A stretch of 64,000 nucleotides of DNA from Sepiola atlantica (Eukaryota; Mollusca; Cephalopoda; Sepiida; Sepiolidae): positions 101,992,083 to 102,056,082 of the forward strand of contig OY744532.1 of NCBI GenBank assembly GCA_963556195.1. The letters are read 5' to 3'. Shown one piece after another: positions 46,820 through 57,589 of the stretch. The position numbers and the translations under genes are program-made. The notes beneath the pieces were generated by a model that saw only the letters and a list, made by a program, of their open reading frames with translations, was not told the DNA's origin and searched no databases. Position 1 is the first letter of the stretch; every line of letters starts with the position of its first letter.

Positions 46820-48365
46820 GTTGACCCCCCCCCCAAACCTTCTCCCTTTCCTTTTTTCTCAGTAGTCGCTTACGTCTGCAGTGGCGGCCTGCCTTGTTTG
46901 GGGTGGACTATGTTTTTAAAAAAAATGATGAGAGGGTATGCCTAAATAGAACGCGATAAAAAAATGTGTATAGGCGATACACATGGTTTCCTATTGTTTT
47001 TCTTAATACTATTAAACAAGGAACCATTTCACGTTATAATCTATTTAGTATAGCACATGCAATCTGAGGTAAACACGTTTAAATTGTGTAAATATGAAGG
47101 AATAATCAATGTTGTTTACAAAATGGCATCTTACCAATTAGGTAAATTTTCTTTTTTACGGAATGTCGTCTCTATTTATACATTTCAAACGTGTTTTTCT
47201 TCAGATTGCGTTCGTAATAATAAATAGATGTTAACTCCACATGTGTTTTATGTGATAATATTTACCAAAAAACTACAGCATATAACCATTTCATCGCTTG
47301 TTCACAATTTATCGATCTAAACATTTACTTTTGTATCTAAAAATAAATATTCACCCGTTACTTATTATTTTACAAAATGACACATGTTTTCTTCGAAGAA
47401 AAAAAAAACACCGGTTAGATTGCAATAAGACAATCTTCTTTACAAATAAACACCTATTTTATTTGGGTAAATAAAAGTCGAACACCCTCCTTCTTGAAGT
47501 TTTATTTGTATGAACATGACACATTAACAGAGCTGATCTGTCTAGACGTTAAAAGAAATCTTATTAAACAAACGCTGTCATACTTAATCCAATATAAATA
47601 CACAATCAGATGCGTCTATCTTTTTAAAGGCGCAAACACACTTTGTTTGCAACATATTTCTTGCAGTATAATTTCAATTTATATACCATTAAACTCTGCC
47701 TTGTCCGCCTTCTGCCGTACGTTTTCTTGCATCTTATCTTTGTAACGTTCTGCAAACAAGCACTACCAAATCTAATTCACTTTGCAATTAGATGAGTTGA
47801 ACACTGAGTAAAATCTCTATGAGTTTGTATAACAAAGCTTTATTCGTTGTTTTCTCATATTCTTCTGAGAATCATAGAACTCACAGGACAAACAACGTGA
47901 ACGCTTCCAACATTTGTATATAAAACCGTCTAGACGCGAACATGGTATATTAGATCGGCAGGTAGTGCATGTGCCCACTACGTCGCTGACACTATACAAA
48001 GAGAAAAAGAAGGAATATTGGAAATGGATAAAAAAGAGAGGAGGTCGTAAATTACTCGAAAAGAGAGTAAGATGTTCGGAGTTGGGGAAAAAGCTAAGAT
48101 AAGTAGAAAGAGGAGAATGGAAAGAGATACAGAAATAGTGAAGAAGGGATGAGGAGAGCTCGTTTGTCTGGGTTTAACTCAGCATGGTACGCCTTTGTTC
48201 AGTAGTTCAGTATTGTTAAGGCGAGTTATCCGTTTCCCGGAATCAACTGCCGATGTCACTTTCCTGAAAATCAAACAACAGGGTAGAACAGGCGGAAATC
48301 AACTTCCAAGGTAACAGGTGCAACTCAGAAGAAACAAACTGTAAAATAATGAAGAAAAACACGGC
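46820..48365. other. no gene recognised
   Basis: A C10 run follows the LINE stop at about 46827. The remainder is AT-rich with short frames lacking motifs. Confidence 0.4.
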
Positions 48366-48382
48366 TGCTACTACTACTACTT

Positions 48383-48430
<48 letters not shown>

Positions 48431-48445
48431 ATAATAATAATAATG
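48366..48445. repeat. (CTA)n/(AAT)n trinucleotide microsatellite
   Basis: About 20 CTA units followed by AAT units, and a further purine repeat lies close by. Frames through it are serine or valine runs. Confidence 0.95.
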
Positions 48446-48589
48446 ATACAAGCATCAGCCATAACCGATGATGCTGAGGAAAGTAAACGCACTAACTTGA
48501 CTTCGTTCCTAATTGTAAGGTCGACAGCCCTGTTCAAAACGAATTCATTTGATATCATTTTGAAATCATTTTGATATTATATATTTCGG

Positions 48590-48800
48590 ATTAGAAGAAG
48601 AAAAAGAAGAAGAAGAAGAAAAGGAAGAAGAAGAAGAAGAAGAAGAAGAAGAAGAGGAAGAAAACCAAGAGGAGAAGAAGGCCAGAAAGAGAAGAAAGAA
48701 GAAGAAGGCTAGGAGGAAAAAACAGAAGAAGGCCGGGAGGGAAAGCAGGAAGAAACAGAAGGAAAGCGGAAAGAAGATTAAACAAAAGAAGAAAACTACA
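48590..48800. repeat. (GAA)n-rich purine tract
   Basis: About 210 bp nearly free of pyrimidines on the plus strand, with a core of GAA/GAG units. Minus-strand frames are Phe/Ser/Leu runs and spurious. Confidence 0.95.
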
Positions 48801-48837
48801 AAAAAGAAACGCAACAAGTATAAAAAGTATCAACTAT

Positions 48838-49161
48838 GTTATTTATCTACCTCCCACAGCGGTAAGATGTGACACAAGGTCGGGAAAGTGGGATTTGTAT
48901 AAACCAACGCCCGAGAAGGTGAGCACTCTGGCTATTAAACATTGCCTGGGCAGCCCCGTCGGCATTCCCTGGTAGAGGCGCCTCAGACAGTTAACAATAA
49001 ACTTACTCCTCTCCAAAGAGGGGAGGCAAAGCCTGGGAGGGTGGACCTCCTAGAACTGCACAGGACAGAACCATAGACCGGCGTAAGTCAAGCCCCGAAG
49101 GCCAAGACAATACCAGTCTATGGGGTGCAGTATCCATCGGAACAGATACTACACTTTGAAC
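48838..49161 (-). mobile_element. SINE-like element family A, with 11-bp target duplication and extended head
   Basis: Flanked by GTATCAACTAT at 48827-48837 and 49162-49172. Read on the minus strand it starts GTTCAAAGTGTAGTATCTGT then TCCGATGGATACTGCACCCC, continues with the family blocks (GGCCTTCGGGGCTTGACT, CTGTGCAGTTCTAGGAGG, CAGAGTGCTCACCTTCTCGG) and ends CGACCTTGTGTCACATCTTA with a GGTAGATAAAT tail. The 5' head shares AGTGTAGTATCTGTTC with U2 snRNA as I remember it. No protein is encoded. Confidence 0.85.
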
Positions 49162-49172
49162 GTATCAACTAT

Positions 49173-50670
49173 AATGACACGTATTTTATTCTTATTTTTC
49201 AGATTAGAGATCCTGATCGAAGAGCATATCTTGACAAATAGCAATAACATAAACTCCATTCTTTCGTATTATTCAACATACTGGGTAAACGTCACAAACA
49301 CAAAGTCAAATTATCGCCCAAGAAAATGGATACTGTTTCTTTTTAAACGTTTCTATTTATTAGATTACCGATCCGGATAGTAAATCAAATTATTAATGTT
49401 CTGTCTGTCTATAAACAAACACGTCATCTTCATGTGTTTGTTTTTGTAGTTATTCAAGTACATTCAGAGTAAACGGCGAACGCACAGAAGGAAATATCTC
49501 CTGAGAACGTAGAGACGAATTATCATTTCATTTGACATATAAAGTTATCCTGTAGGATTTTTTAAGATAGACCTAAATTATAATTAAGCTGACATATCAA
49601 AGTTTGATTTTGACTAGCCAACTTTCATATGTCATTGTTGAACGATGTCATTGGCAACTTAATAACGTAATTGGAAAATAGATAAGGAGAATAACTCATA
49701 TTCGTAAGTGAAATTAATATTAAAAAGGTGTCCTTTTTACAACTAAAACATTATTCTTCTCTATAAGCTTTTAAAAATGTGCAAATACAAATAAAACTTA
49801 CAAACTAAAATAACTTCACCGCATCCCGGACAACACCAGCTAAGCACTGCTTGTAAATAAAAAAATGTCGTATCCTCAGTCGTAGGAAGCTATTTTCTCT
49901 ATCATTGTTTACATTAGGAAGGGCATATTTATATATAACTTGATGAACGGCAATTAAAAAGAAAACGGTGTCTCGTACTCTGCTACACTGACCATTTAAA
50001 TACAACCGTGTGTCACATCCGGTCATCATGGTCAGGCTGGTTAATGTCAAATATATTTCTAATTCTGTTTTCTAGGTTAACCCTCTTCATCGAAAATCAA
50101 ATTATTATGTTGCTATCCTGACTACCAAAAAGCGGAACCATTGTGTACATGTTTTTGTAAGTATGCAAGAACATTCAGCGTAAACGTCGAAAGTGTGAGA
50201 GATATTACCACCGGCTGGCTTCTCTGCAGACTACAGCATGGTCATCTTTAATGTCAAGAAATGCTTGTCTTAAATTGTCCTTATAAGTAATCAAATGTTG
50301 TCCGTTCCATTCATTGTTTTCAATCTTTCATATTATCCTTCATCATTCAACTGACAATGCATCCATCTAATTAAGCCTTATCCTTGTGTGGATTTCGCCT
50401 TTGGTAAGAGTTTACTAATAAGTATACTAAATACACATATCTCACAAGAAAATATCGAGATTGACTTTAATATTATTTATAATTATAAAGCAAATAATTG
50501 ACTGGTGATACCAGATCAGGCTGCCCTGTGGCTCCCTGAGACGAAATTCACCTACATTGACGGTTTTTTTTTTTTTTTTTTTTTTGTAAAACTTAATTAT
50601 GTTCTACAAAACCAAAAACAAAAACAACAGCCCCTCTCCCTTTCTCCCTCCCCTTTTTTATTTTATTTTT
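49173..50670. other. non-coding with faint internal duplications
   Basis: 49440-49515 and 50145-50235 resemble each other (TTTTTGTA.TTAT.CAAG.ACATTCAG.GTAAACG). 50325-50395 resembles 51880-51955 (CATCATTCAACTG.CAAT). A T run of about 22 lies at 50565-50586. No gene found. Confidence 0.4.
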
Positions 50671-51145
50671 AGAACTTGAAGCATAAATCTTTTACTATAA
50701 TGACCAGATTCGGCATTAAATAACCCAAAAAGGGTTGATATGCCGTAAAACAAAACTACCAAACCAAAAACGATGATTAAACATTTGAAGATATAAAGAA
50801 CTTGAAGCATAAATCTTTTACTATAATGACCAGATTCGGCATTAAATAACCCAAAAAGGGTTGATATGCCGTAAAACAAAACTACCAAACCAAAAACGAT
50901 GATTAAACATTTGAAGATATAAAGAACTTGAAGCATAAAAACTTTTACTATAATGACCAGATTCGGCATTAAATAACCCAAAAAGGGTTGATATGCCGTA
51001 AAACAAAACTACCAAACCAAAAACCCTGATTAAACATTTGAAGATATAAAGAACTTAAAGCATAAAAACTTTCACTATAATGACCAGATTCGGCATTAAA
51101 TAACCCAAAAAGGGTTGATATGCCGTAAAACAAAACTACCGCAAA
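50671..51145. repeat. 126-bp minisatellite, nearly four copies
   Basis: Units begin AGAACTTGAAGCATAAA at 50671, 50797 and 50923, and AGAACTTAAAGCATAAA at 51050 (the last step is 127 bp). They contain GACCAGATTCGGCATTAAAT and AGGGTTGATATGCCGTAAAA. Since 126 is 42 codons, the minus strand stays open with a 42-residue repeat containing FYGISTLFGLFNAESGHYS and a hydrophobic stretch (CLIIVFGLVVL). Nothing shows it is expressed; GTTTGTTTTATGGCATATCAACC at 39848 suggests the unit derives from an interspersed repeat. Confidence 0.9.
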
Positions 51146-51489
51146 TGATTGATTAATATATTGATTCATAATAAAACGCGACGTCGAGCCTTGTCAGTAG
51201 TTTATAACTTCCTAGATGTATAATTGGTGACACACTGGTGTCCTGTCACGGAAATAGTCCAGCCCATACGTTCTATTCTTCCCTTATTAAGTGCAATTTG
51301 TTAACTGATAACAAGCGTTTCCATAAGATTTTAATTCGGAACAGCCAGTTACATAATTCACGAAATTGTTTAGCCAAGTTTTCACCCTTATTTGAGCAAG
51401 TAACATGAATGCTAGTTTTATTTGTTCTTCAGGTTCGCAACCCTGATAGAAAAATATATTATTAATTTCTATCTTGTCTACTAACTAAA

Positions 51490-51819
51490 ATGTATCTAGA
51501 GTTCGTGATTTATCAAATAATAGGAAGTATAAAGTTAGTTAAACATAAGAACTTTTATGATAAAGCACTAAAGGAGAGTGGATATAAAAATACCAAAATA
51601 GAGTATATTCCAACTACACAAAATAACCCAAGTAGGAACAAAAATAGAAATAGGAATAGTATCTGGTATACACCTCCATTTAACAATTCAACTAAAACCA
51701 AATTAGGGAATAAATTCCTAAACTTAATAAATACTCATTTCCCCGCTAACAACATACTCCATAAAATTTATGTTAGAATCTTAATTCTAGCTTCTTCCTA
51801 TTCTGACAAAGAGATTTAA
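51490..51819 (+). pseudogene. retroelement-derived fragment (RT-associated C-terminal region)
   Basis: The frame contains FYDKALKESGYKNTKIEYIP, RNKNRNRNSIWYTPPF, TKTKLGNKFLNLINTHFPA and HKIYVRI. This order (ALK.SGY, then RNR.IIW..PPFS..V.T..G..FL.LI..HFP....HKI) belongs to proteins of invertebrate and fish retroelements that usually continue into a GIY-YIG nuclease. The usual following block is lost and the frame stops. I infer a pseudogene; the exact clade is not clear to me. Confidence 0.5.
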
Positions 51820-52235
51820 ACAAATGCTGTTTACTGGGTCGGCTGTTATTTTAAGTGTGTCGTATGTGTAGGTTTTGGACCATCTCATTTTTTTCATCAT
51901 TCAACTGTCAATCTATCCATCTTATTAACCCTTATCCTCGAGTGTTAAAAACGTCTTTATGACTGATGACCCATTAGTAATTAGTTATTTAGTTTCTAGT
52001 GACCTTTGCCTGTGTGGCTTGTACAAAAGTGGAGACCCTCTTAGAGGTCAGTTGCTGAATCGTGGATGTAGGCTGAATTATGGAAGAGAGGGTTAATATC
52101 TTGCTTGTTATAGATTGCCATCAAATAAAATATGTTTCTTTCTCATGAATAAAAAATAAATAAATCTGTACCGCGCGATTCAATAATTCTTGCTCATTTT
52201 CTTGTATAGCCTCACAAAACAGAAAAAGTGTTGAT

Positions 52236-52310
<75 letters not shown>

Positions 52311-52844
52311 CTAATGTGACACATTGCTTGTTTTCCGTTGGACAGAGTATGTCCATTGTTTCTTTCCGCGCGGTCTGGTCTCAATACACAAACGTCTCTT
52401 CAACTTCTTATATTTACTAAAATTCTTCATATCACGAACACCATTGTTTTATAATCTTTTACTGTTTATTAAAAGTTGAGAAAATATCTTTAACATAGCT
52501 AATATGTTCATTTTACTTAATTCGACTATTATTATTATTAACTCAATTAGTAATGATTGCTATTTGTCTTTTAAAATATTAGCAAAAATCTGGTCGCATG
52601 TTTTTTTAGGCTGTTAGTATCATTTTAATGGTGAAATAACTATATACAAAAAACAAATTAATTTATGTTAACGATTAGAATAATTTTCAACTCTATCGAT
52701 GATATTAACCCGTGCTTTTATTCATTTCTATCATCGCTTATGTTTGAATTTATGTTTTGAAACATTACGTACACCATTAATGCATGACGTCACACAACAT
52801 ATATAATTATTAAAGTAATGCTTTCAGTGTAATTTATGAGAAAG
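51820..52844. other. no gene; (GA)n microsatellite at 52238-52306
   Basis: A pure GA tract of about 68 bp. The copy of a dispersed block at 51880-51955 pairs with 50325-50395. Otherwise AT-rich and featureless. Confidence 0.5.
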
Positions 52845-53098
52845 TCCAAATAGGTCAGTTGTTAGAACCTCTGATTGAAGATCGCAAAGTTTCGGTTTCG
52901 ATTTCCAGTCATGGAATCCGCTTTTCAATTGGGAATTAATTATTTACTATTAATGCCATTTTTCTCCATTTTAAAAAGTAGTTAAGATCTCTGATATTTC
53001 GAAATGAGACCAATTCCGCAATGTATGTATTACGTTTCAAAAATTGTGACTGATGAACGGACAGACTGACAGATGGACAAAATCTTTATATAAGATAA
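52845..53098 (+). mobile_element. tRNA-derived SINE-like element
   Basis: TAGGTCAGTTGTTAGAACCT (A-box region, 52851-52870) and GGTTTCGATTTCC (B-box-like, 52894-52906) at tRNA spacing, followed by CAGTCATGGAATCC and a tail with GAACGGACAGACTGACAGAT ending ATATAAGATAATC. This is the usual structure of a tRNA-related SINE with a LINE-like tail. The head is diverged from any real tRNA. Confidence 0.65.
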
Positions 53099-53239
53099 TC
53101 AGAAACACATTTTTCTTACTTGTTCAGATTTTTGAATATGTTAATTCATTTAATTTAATTTTCATTTGAAAATATCCTTTAAAAACATGAATTTTAGTTT
53201 ATTTTTACTTATTTATACCTTTGTCTAATTGAAATTTTA

Positions 53240-53683
53240 AACAAATTATATGTACGCACTGTGATCGTGTATAGAAGTAAAACATTGCCATTGAGGCTTG
53301 AGGACATCAGTTGCATGGAGAGAAATGACATAAGAATAATACGATATATGTGTGATATGAGTCTTAAAGACAGGCATAGATATGATGATTTTAGGGGAAT
53401 ATCAAACGTGAACGCTATCGAGAGAAGTGTGCAGAACATGAGATATCGATGGAATGGCTACGGTTGAAGAATGTATGATAGTTCTTAGATTAGTAGATGT
53501 AGAACAGCTGAAGTAGCAGGGTCCGTTCTAAAGGGAAGTCTAATGACAACATGGGAAGAAGTGATAAGGATAGACTTGAGGGAACAATGGATAAATAATG
53601 ATTGGATCAAAGATAGGTGAGTTTAGAAGTAAATTTCTAAAACCCATCCAACACATGCCAGCATGTATTACGGACATTAACAC

Positions 53684-53733
<50 letters not shown>

Positions 53734-53740
53734 CGACGAC
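53240..53740 (+). pseudogene. LINE C-terminal fragment with 3' (GAT)n tail
   Basis: Translation VYRSKTLPLRLEDISCMERN then DIRIIRYMCDMSLKDRHRYD and RYRWNGYG matches the C-terminal block common to many invertebrate LINE ORFs (...LRWMCGVSLKDR...RLRWFGHV). After a stop comes a 3' UTR with WEEVIRIDLREQW in frame remnants, then CATCCAACACATGCCAGCAT and a tail of ATGATGATG (53683-53731) that passes into ACGACGACG. The catalytic domain is absent. Confidence 0.55.
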
Positions 53741-55954
53741 GACGACGAATTGTCACCCTTTATTATTGGCCAAAGAGATACAAATAACATTGGAAAGAAT
53801 AGAGTATGTATATATGTTTTTTTTCTCTGTCAAGTCAAGCATATTAATGGACATGTTGACATTAAGAATTCCAGGTCACTAATCTTGGACTATTACAAGC
53901 TTAGGTAAGTACCAGTGTCAGTCTGATCTCTTTCCTGGCAGACTTATATTGTCCAGTCTCCTAAATGTAGTATACCATGCAGTATTTGCTCCTAAACAAT
54001 CTGTGTCCTAGAGCGCATTTATTGTGTCTTAAAATGAAATCTTATTCCTGTAGTTGTACTTTATTTGTACAAGTTAAAGAATTTCAGCACTGCTTCAAAA
54101 ATAAGTTTGTAGCTATTAAGAAGGTGAACGTTGAAGGACACAGGTTAATTTGTAAGTTGGTGCTCTATGTTTACATGATCAGGGAACTAGATAGTAAGTG
54201 AAAGCTTGATACAGATTGGAAGTGAGCTACATTTGATTACATCTGCTGGAATAAATCTTTTAGAGAAATCAGTGAGGAAATCGATGTAGAGAAATTAACG
54301 TGGTTAAAAAGAGGGAAGGAAAACACGAAATGACACAAGAATAACAATAAAAAGTATATTTGTAAATAGCAGCTACACAGTATTACTATTATTAGCAATA
54401 GTAGTATTAGTGGTAGTGGTAGTGGTGGTAGTAGTAGTAGTAGTAGAAGAGTAGAACACTAAAGGAAAGAGAAATAAATTAACAATATATCAAAATAAAA
54501 AATATGATGAAAAAAGTGGGTATCTTGTACTTTACTTAGCAGAGTCTTGAACGGGGTCAAAAAAACGAACGAGAAAGTGTTTAAAACATAAATATGCAAC
54601 AAGTAAAGATGACCTACGTCGAGAATAGATATTTTCCTTCGTAGCTATGACATTTGTATGTATTTTTACGTAGTATACATGGGGTTTTATTAGATGTAAA
54701 AAAATAATTCTTGTTTTTTTTTCACAAAAAGAAAATAGCGGCCAGTCGTTATTCTTTTACAAACCCCCCTCCGATCGCCATCTTTGATGTGTGCGATGTT
54801 GGTGTGACGAATAATGTAATTTCTAAAAAATAGCACTTCGAACGTGATAAAAATACAAACAAATGCCACAGGTAAGTTTGAAAATAACTTTTATCGCCTA
54901 CAGTTACTTTTATTTGTTGTATATTTGTTTTTTGAGCGTTTTTAGGTTGCTGAGTAAAGTAAAAGATACCCCAAAAAGTAAAGAAAAGGGAATGAAGAAC
55001 GAAAACGTTAGAGAAGGAAACCGAGGACGGAGATGTAATAAACGAAAGAGAAATAAGATAATATAGTGAACAAACACAGAAGAAAAAATTAAGAGAAATG
55101 AAGGGAGAATAGTAGAAAGCGGAAGAGGAGGAAAAAGAAGGAATAATTATAATGAGAAGAAGAAGGAGAAGAAGAAGAAAGTGTAGAAATAAAGAAAACA
55201 TGAATAAGGAAAAAGTAATAGAAAAAATAAGATGATGACAAAAAGAAAAGAATAATTAATAAAGAAAAACACTAAGGGAAAAGAAGAAAAAAGAAGAAAT
55301 CAATACTAAGAGAAACAGGAGAAAAATAGAAGAAAAAAGTAAAAAGAACTAACATGAAATATAAAACGAGAAGAGAGAAAAAAGAAGCAAAATAGATAAA
55401 CAAAGAAAGAACACAAGGAAGAGAAGTAAGGGACATGCATAAAAGAAAAAGAAGAAAGAAGATGGTGAAGAAGAAGAAATAAAAGCGATGAATATAACGA
55501 AATTGACGAAGAAAAAGTAGAACGAAAAAAAACATTTTTCTTTCTCTCTTTTTTCCGAGGACTCCGACGCACAGGTTATCTATATAAATATATCCGTCTA
55601 TTTATCTATCTATTTGTTTACCTATATTTGTATAGACAGGGAAGAAACTGAACGAAGATAGGTTTGGCGAAACACAAGCGGAAGAACCAGGGAAACTAGG
55701 ACTGAAAAATTATTTACACGTGTTAGACGCACCAGCTTCTTTTTTTTTAATCAGTCATTGTGAGAAAGTAGTGCATGAAGACTAAAAATATAAGAAATTT
55801 TCGTTTTTTCTGGGGGGGTTCATATATATATATGCATTTAAAAAGGATGCGCGGAAATCTCTCAAAGTTAACGATGGCGCGATTAAAATAAGTGAATTTA
55901 ATGATTTTGTTAAAATAACGATTAAAAGGAACTACGGTAGGGGGAAAATATTGT
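53741..55954. other. no gene; (GTA)n at 54410-54446 and purine tract 54950-55560
   Basis: A GTA/GTG microsatellite and a long A/G-rich stretch of about 600 bp. Frames on the minus strand here are Phe/Leu/Ser runs and spurious. The rest shows no motif. Confidence 0.45.
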
Positions 55955-56270
55955 ATACCAATTTAAATCCCAATGTGATGCTGGCTATATAGGACGCACT
56001 TCCTTGCATTTGCTGACCCGCATAAACCAGCATGTTCCATCAAAAATACGTCAGGGAAAGGTGGAATCCTTGTGTCACCCCACCTCTAATTCTTTGGACT
56101 ATGCTATTGGCCTACATTTGGTTGAAAACCCTAGCTGTGCCAGTAGCTATAACATAGACCGTTTTGAGGTCTAGCATAGAGCAGATTCCAAGAACCATTC
56201 GTAAACCTTCCTTGTGCCGGCAGAAGGAATTTGTCAGATCGCTAAATCTCTTTGGGGAACTTTGAACTCC
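55955..56270 (+). pseudogene. Penelope-like GIY-YIG endonuclease fragment, Penelope type
   Basis: Translation QCDAGYIGRTSLHLLTRINQ then HVPSKIRQG fits the GIY-YIG domain of Penelope proper (C-D-A-x-Y-x-G-R-T...RI.QHVP). It is followed by YAIGLHLVENPSCASSYNID then RFEV, with later SKNHS and a conserved C-terminal tail after a stop. It differs clearly from the GIY-YIG scrap at 3188. No reverse transcriptase is next to it, so it is truncated. Confidence 0.65.
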
Positions 56271-56504
56271 CTCCTTTCTTTTCCCCCCATAAACTAGTGT
56301 CTTTTAATCGTTTTTTTAAGGAAATCATTAAATTCACTTCGTTTAATCACTCCATCGTTAACTTGACACATTCAATTCCCCGTTTGCTCTTTCTTTCGAC
56401 GATATTATTGATTAAAAACTATCGATTTTCTCCTGACGAGATGATAGTCGAAAGGGCCTTTGAGAGGTTTCTTTTTAAATGCATTTATAAGTTTTGTACC
56501 TCAA
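56271..56504. other. no feature recognised
   Basis: Short AT-rich interval between the GIY-YIG fragment and the TA array. Confidence 0.3.
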
Positions 56505-56507
56505 AAC

Positions 56508-56553
<46 letters not shown>

Positions 56554-56661
56554 GTATATATACATATATATATATGTATATATACATATATATATATGTA
56601 TATATATATGTATATATACATATATATATATATGTGTATATACATATATATATATGTATAT
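56505..56661. repeat. compound TATATGTATATATACA microsatellite
   Basis: About 150 bp of TA with periodic G and C that make each unit palindromic. The same motif occurs at 59545-59700, on the other side of the transposon. Confidence 0.9.
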
Positions 56662-57149
56662 TAGGGGAGGTCGATTTTGAAACTGTAAATTATCGCACTC
56701 GAAGAAAGTTGCCAAATAATGTCAAAAGTTACCACAAGTAATATTTTTCTTCAAAACTTTGTATTTATTTGAGCATTGCAACTTTAAGATCAAATAAATC
56801 GAGATTTTTTATCACTGCCTAGATTTCACCGGCAGATGTGTCGCCTTAAATTAAACCCGGGTTTTAACAAAAAAAAGTAATACATTACTTAATAATAAAT
56901 ATTTTAAAGTTTGTTATTATTTTTCTTAAGAAATTAAATGTACATATTCAAATTGAAAAGGAATAAAACACTATAATATTTAATGTTATATATAACTAAT
57001 TATTTGTTTACATAGGCGTTTTATTTATTGGATATTTTTATGCTATTCACCGGTTGAAAATTCATCGGGCGAATTTGAGTTCCCGTGTTGATTCTGTGTT
57101 TTGTAAACACTGTTTACACATTTAATTATCACAAATATATATTGAATTG

Positions 57150-57577
57150 TCGAGCGCTGGCTTATCTAAGCCCACTTTCCCGACCTTTTGTCACACCTTA
57201 CCTTGTGGGAGTTAGATAAATAAAAACTAGTTCAGCCAGGGGGTTTTACCCCACCAAATAAACCGGTATCGTCCGGGCCTTTGGGTCTGGATTCACGCCC
57301 GTGTATTGGGGCTTGTCCGTCCTGTGCAGTTCTAGGAGGTGCACCTCCCAGGTTTTGCCTTCTCTCTTTGGGGAGGAGTAAGTTTATTGCTAACTGTCGG
57401 AGGCGCCCCTACAGGGGAATGCCGACGAGGCTGCCCAGTCATTTTTTTAATGGCCAGAGTGCTCACCTCTATAGCGCAGGCTTATCTAATCCCACTTTCC
57501 TGACCTTGTGTCACATCTTACCTTGTTGGAGGTAGATAAATAAAACTATTTCAGCCAGGGGTTTTTACCCCACCTAA
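57150..57577 (+). mobile_element. SINE-like family A, tandem partial plus nearly full copy
   Basis: A 5'-truncated copy (GAGCGCTGGCTTATCTAAGC ... CAGCCAGGGGGTTTTACCCC) is followed by a longer copy with GGGCCTTTGGGTCTGG, CTGTGCAGTTCTAGGAGG, AATGCCGACGAGGCTGCCCA and the same end, CAGCCAGGGGTTTTTACCCC. The repeat period is about 320 bp. It sits inside the DNA transposon directly upstream of its coding remnant. Confidence 0.75.
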
Positions 57578-57589
57578 AATATTATATGT

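Noticed and set aside
48566..48833. Phe/Ser-rich minus-strand ORFs
   Set aside because: Translation of a GAA-rich tract.
52845..52920. A tRNA gene on the plus strand
   Set aside because: A- and B-box-like segments are present but the stems do not pair and a SINE tail follows.
54749..55572. 150-, 88- and 87-codon minus-strand ORFs
   Set aside because: Composition reflects the purine tract on the plus strand; no family resemblance.
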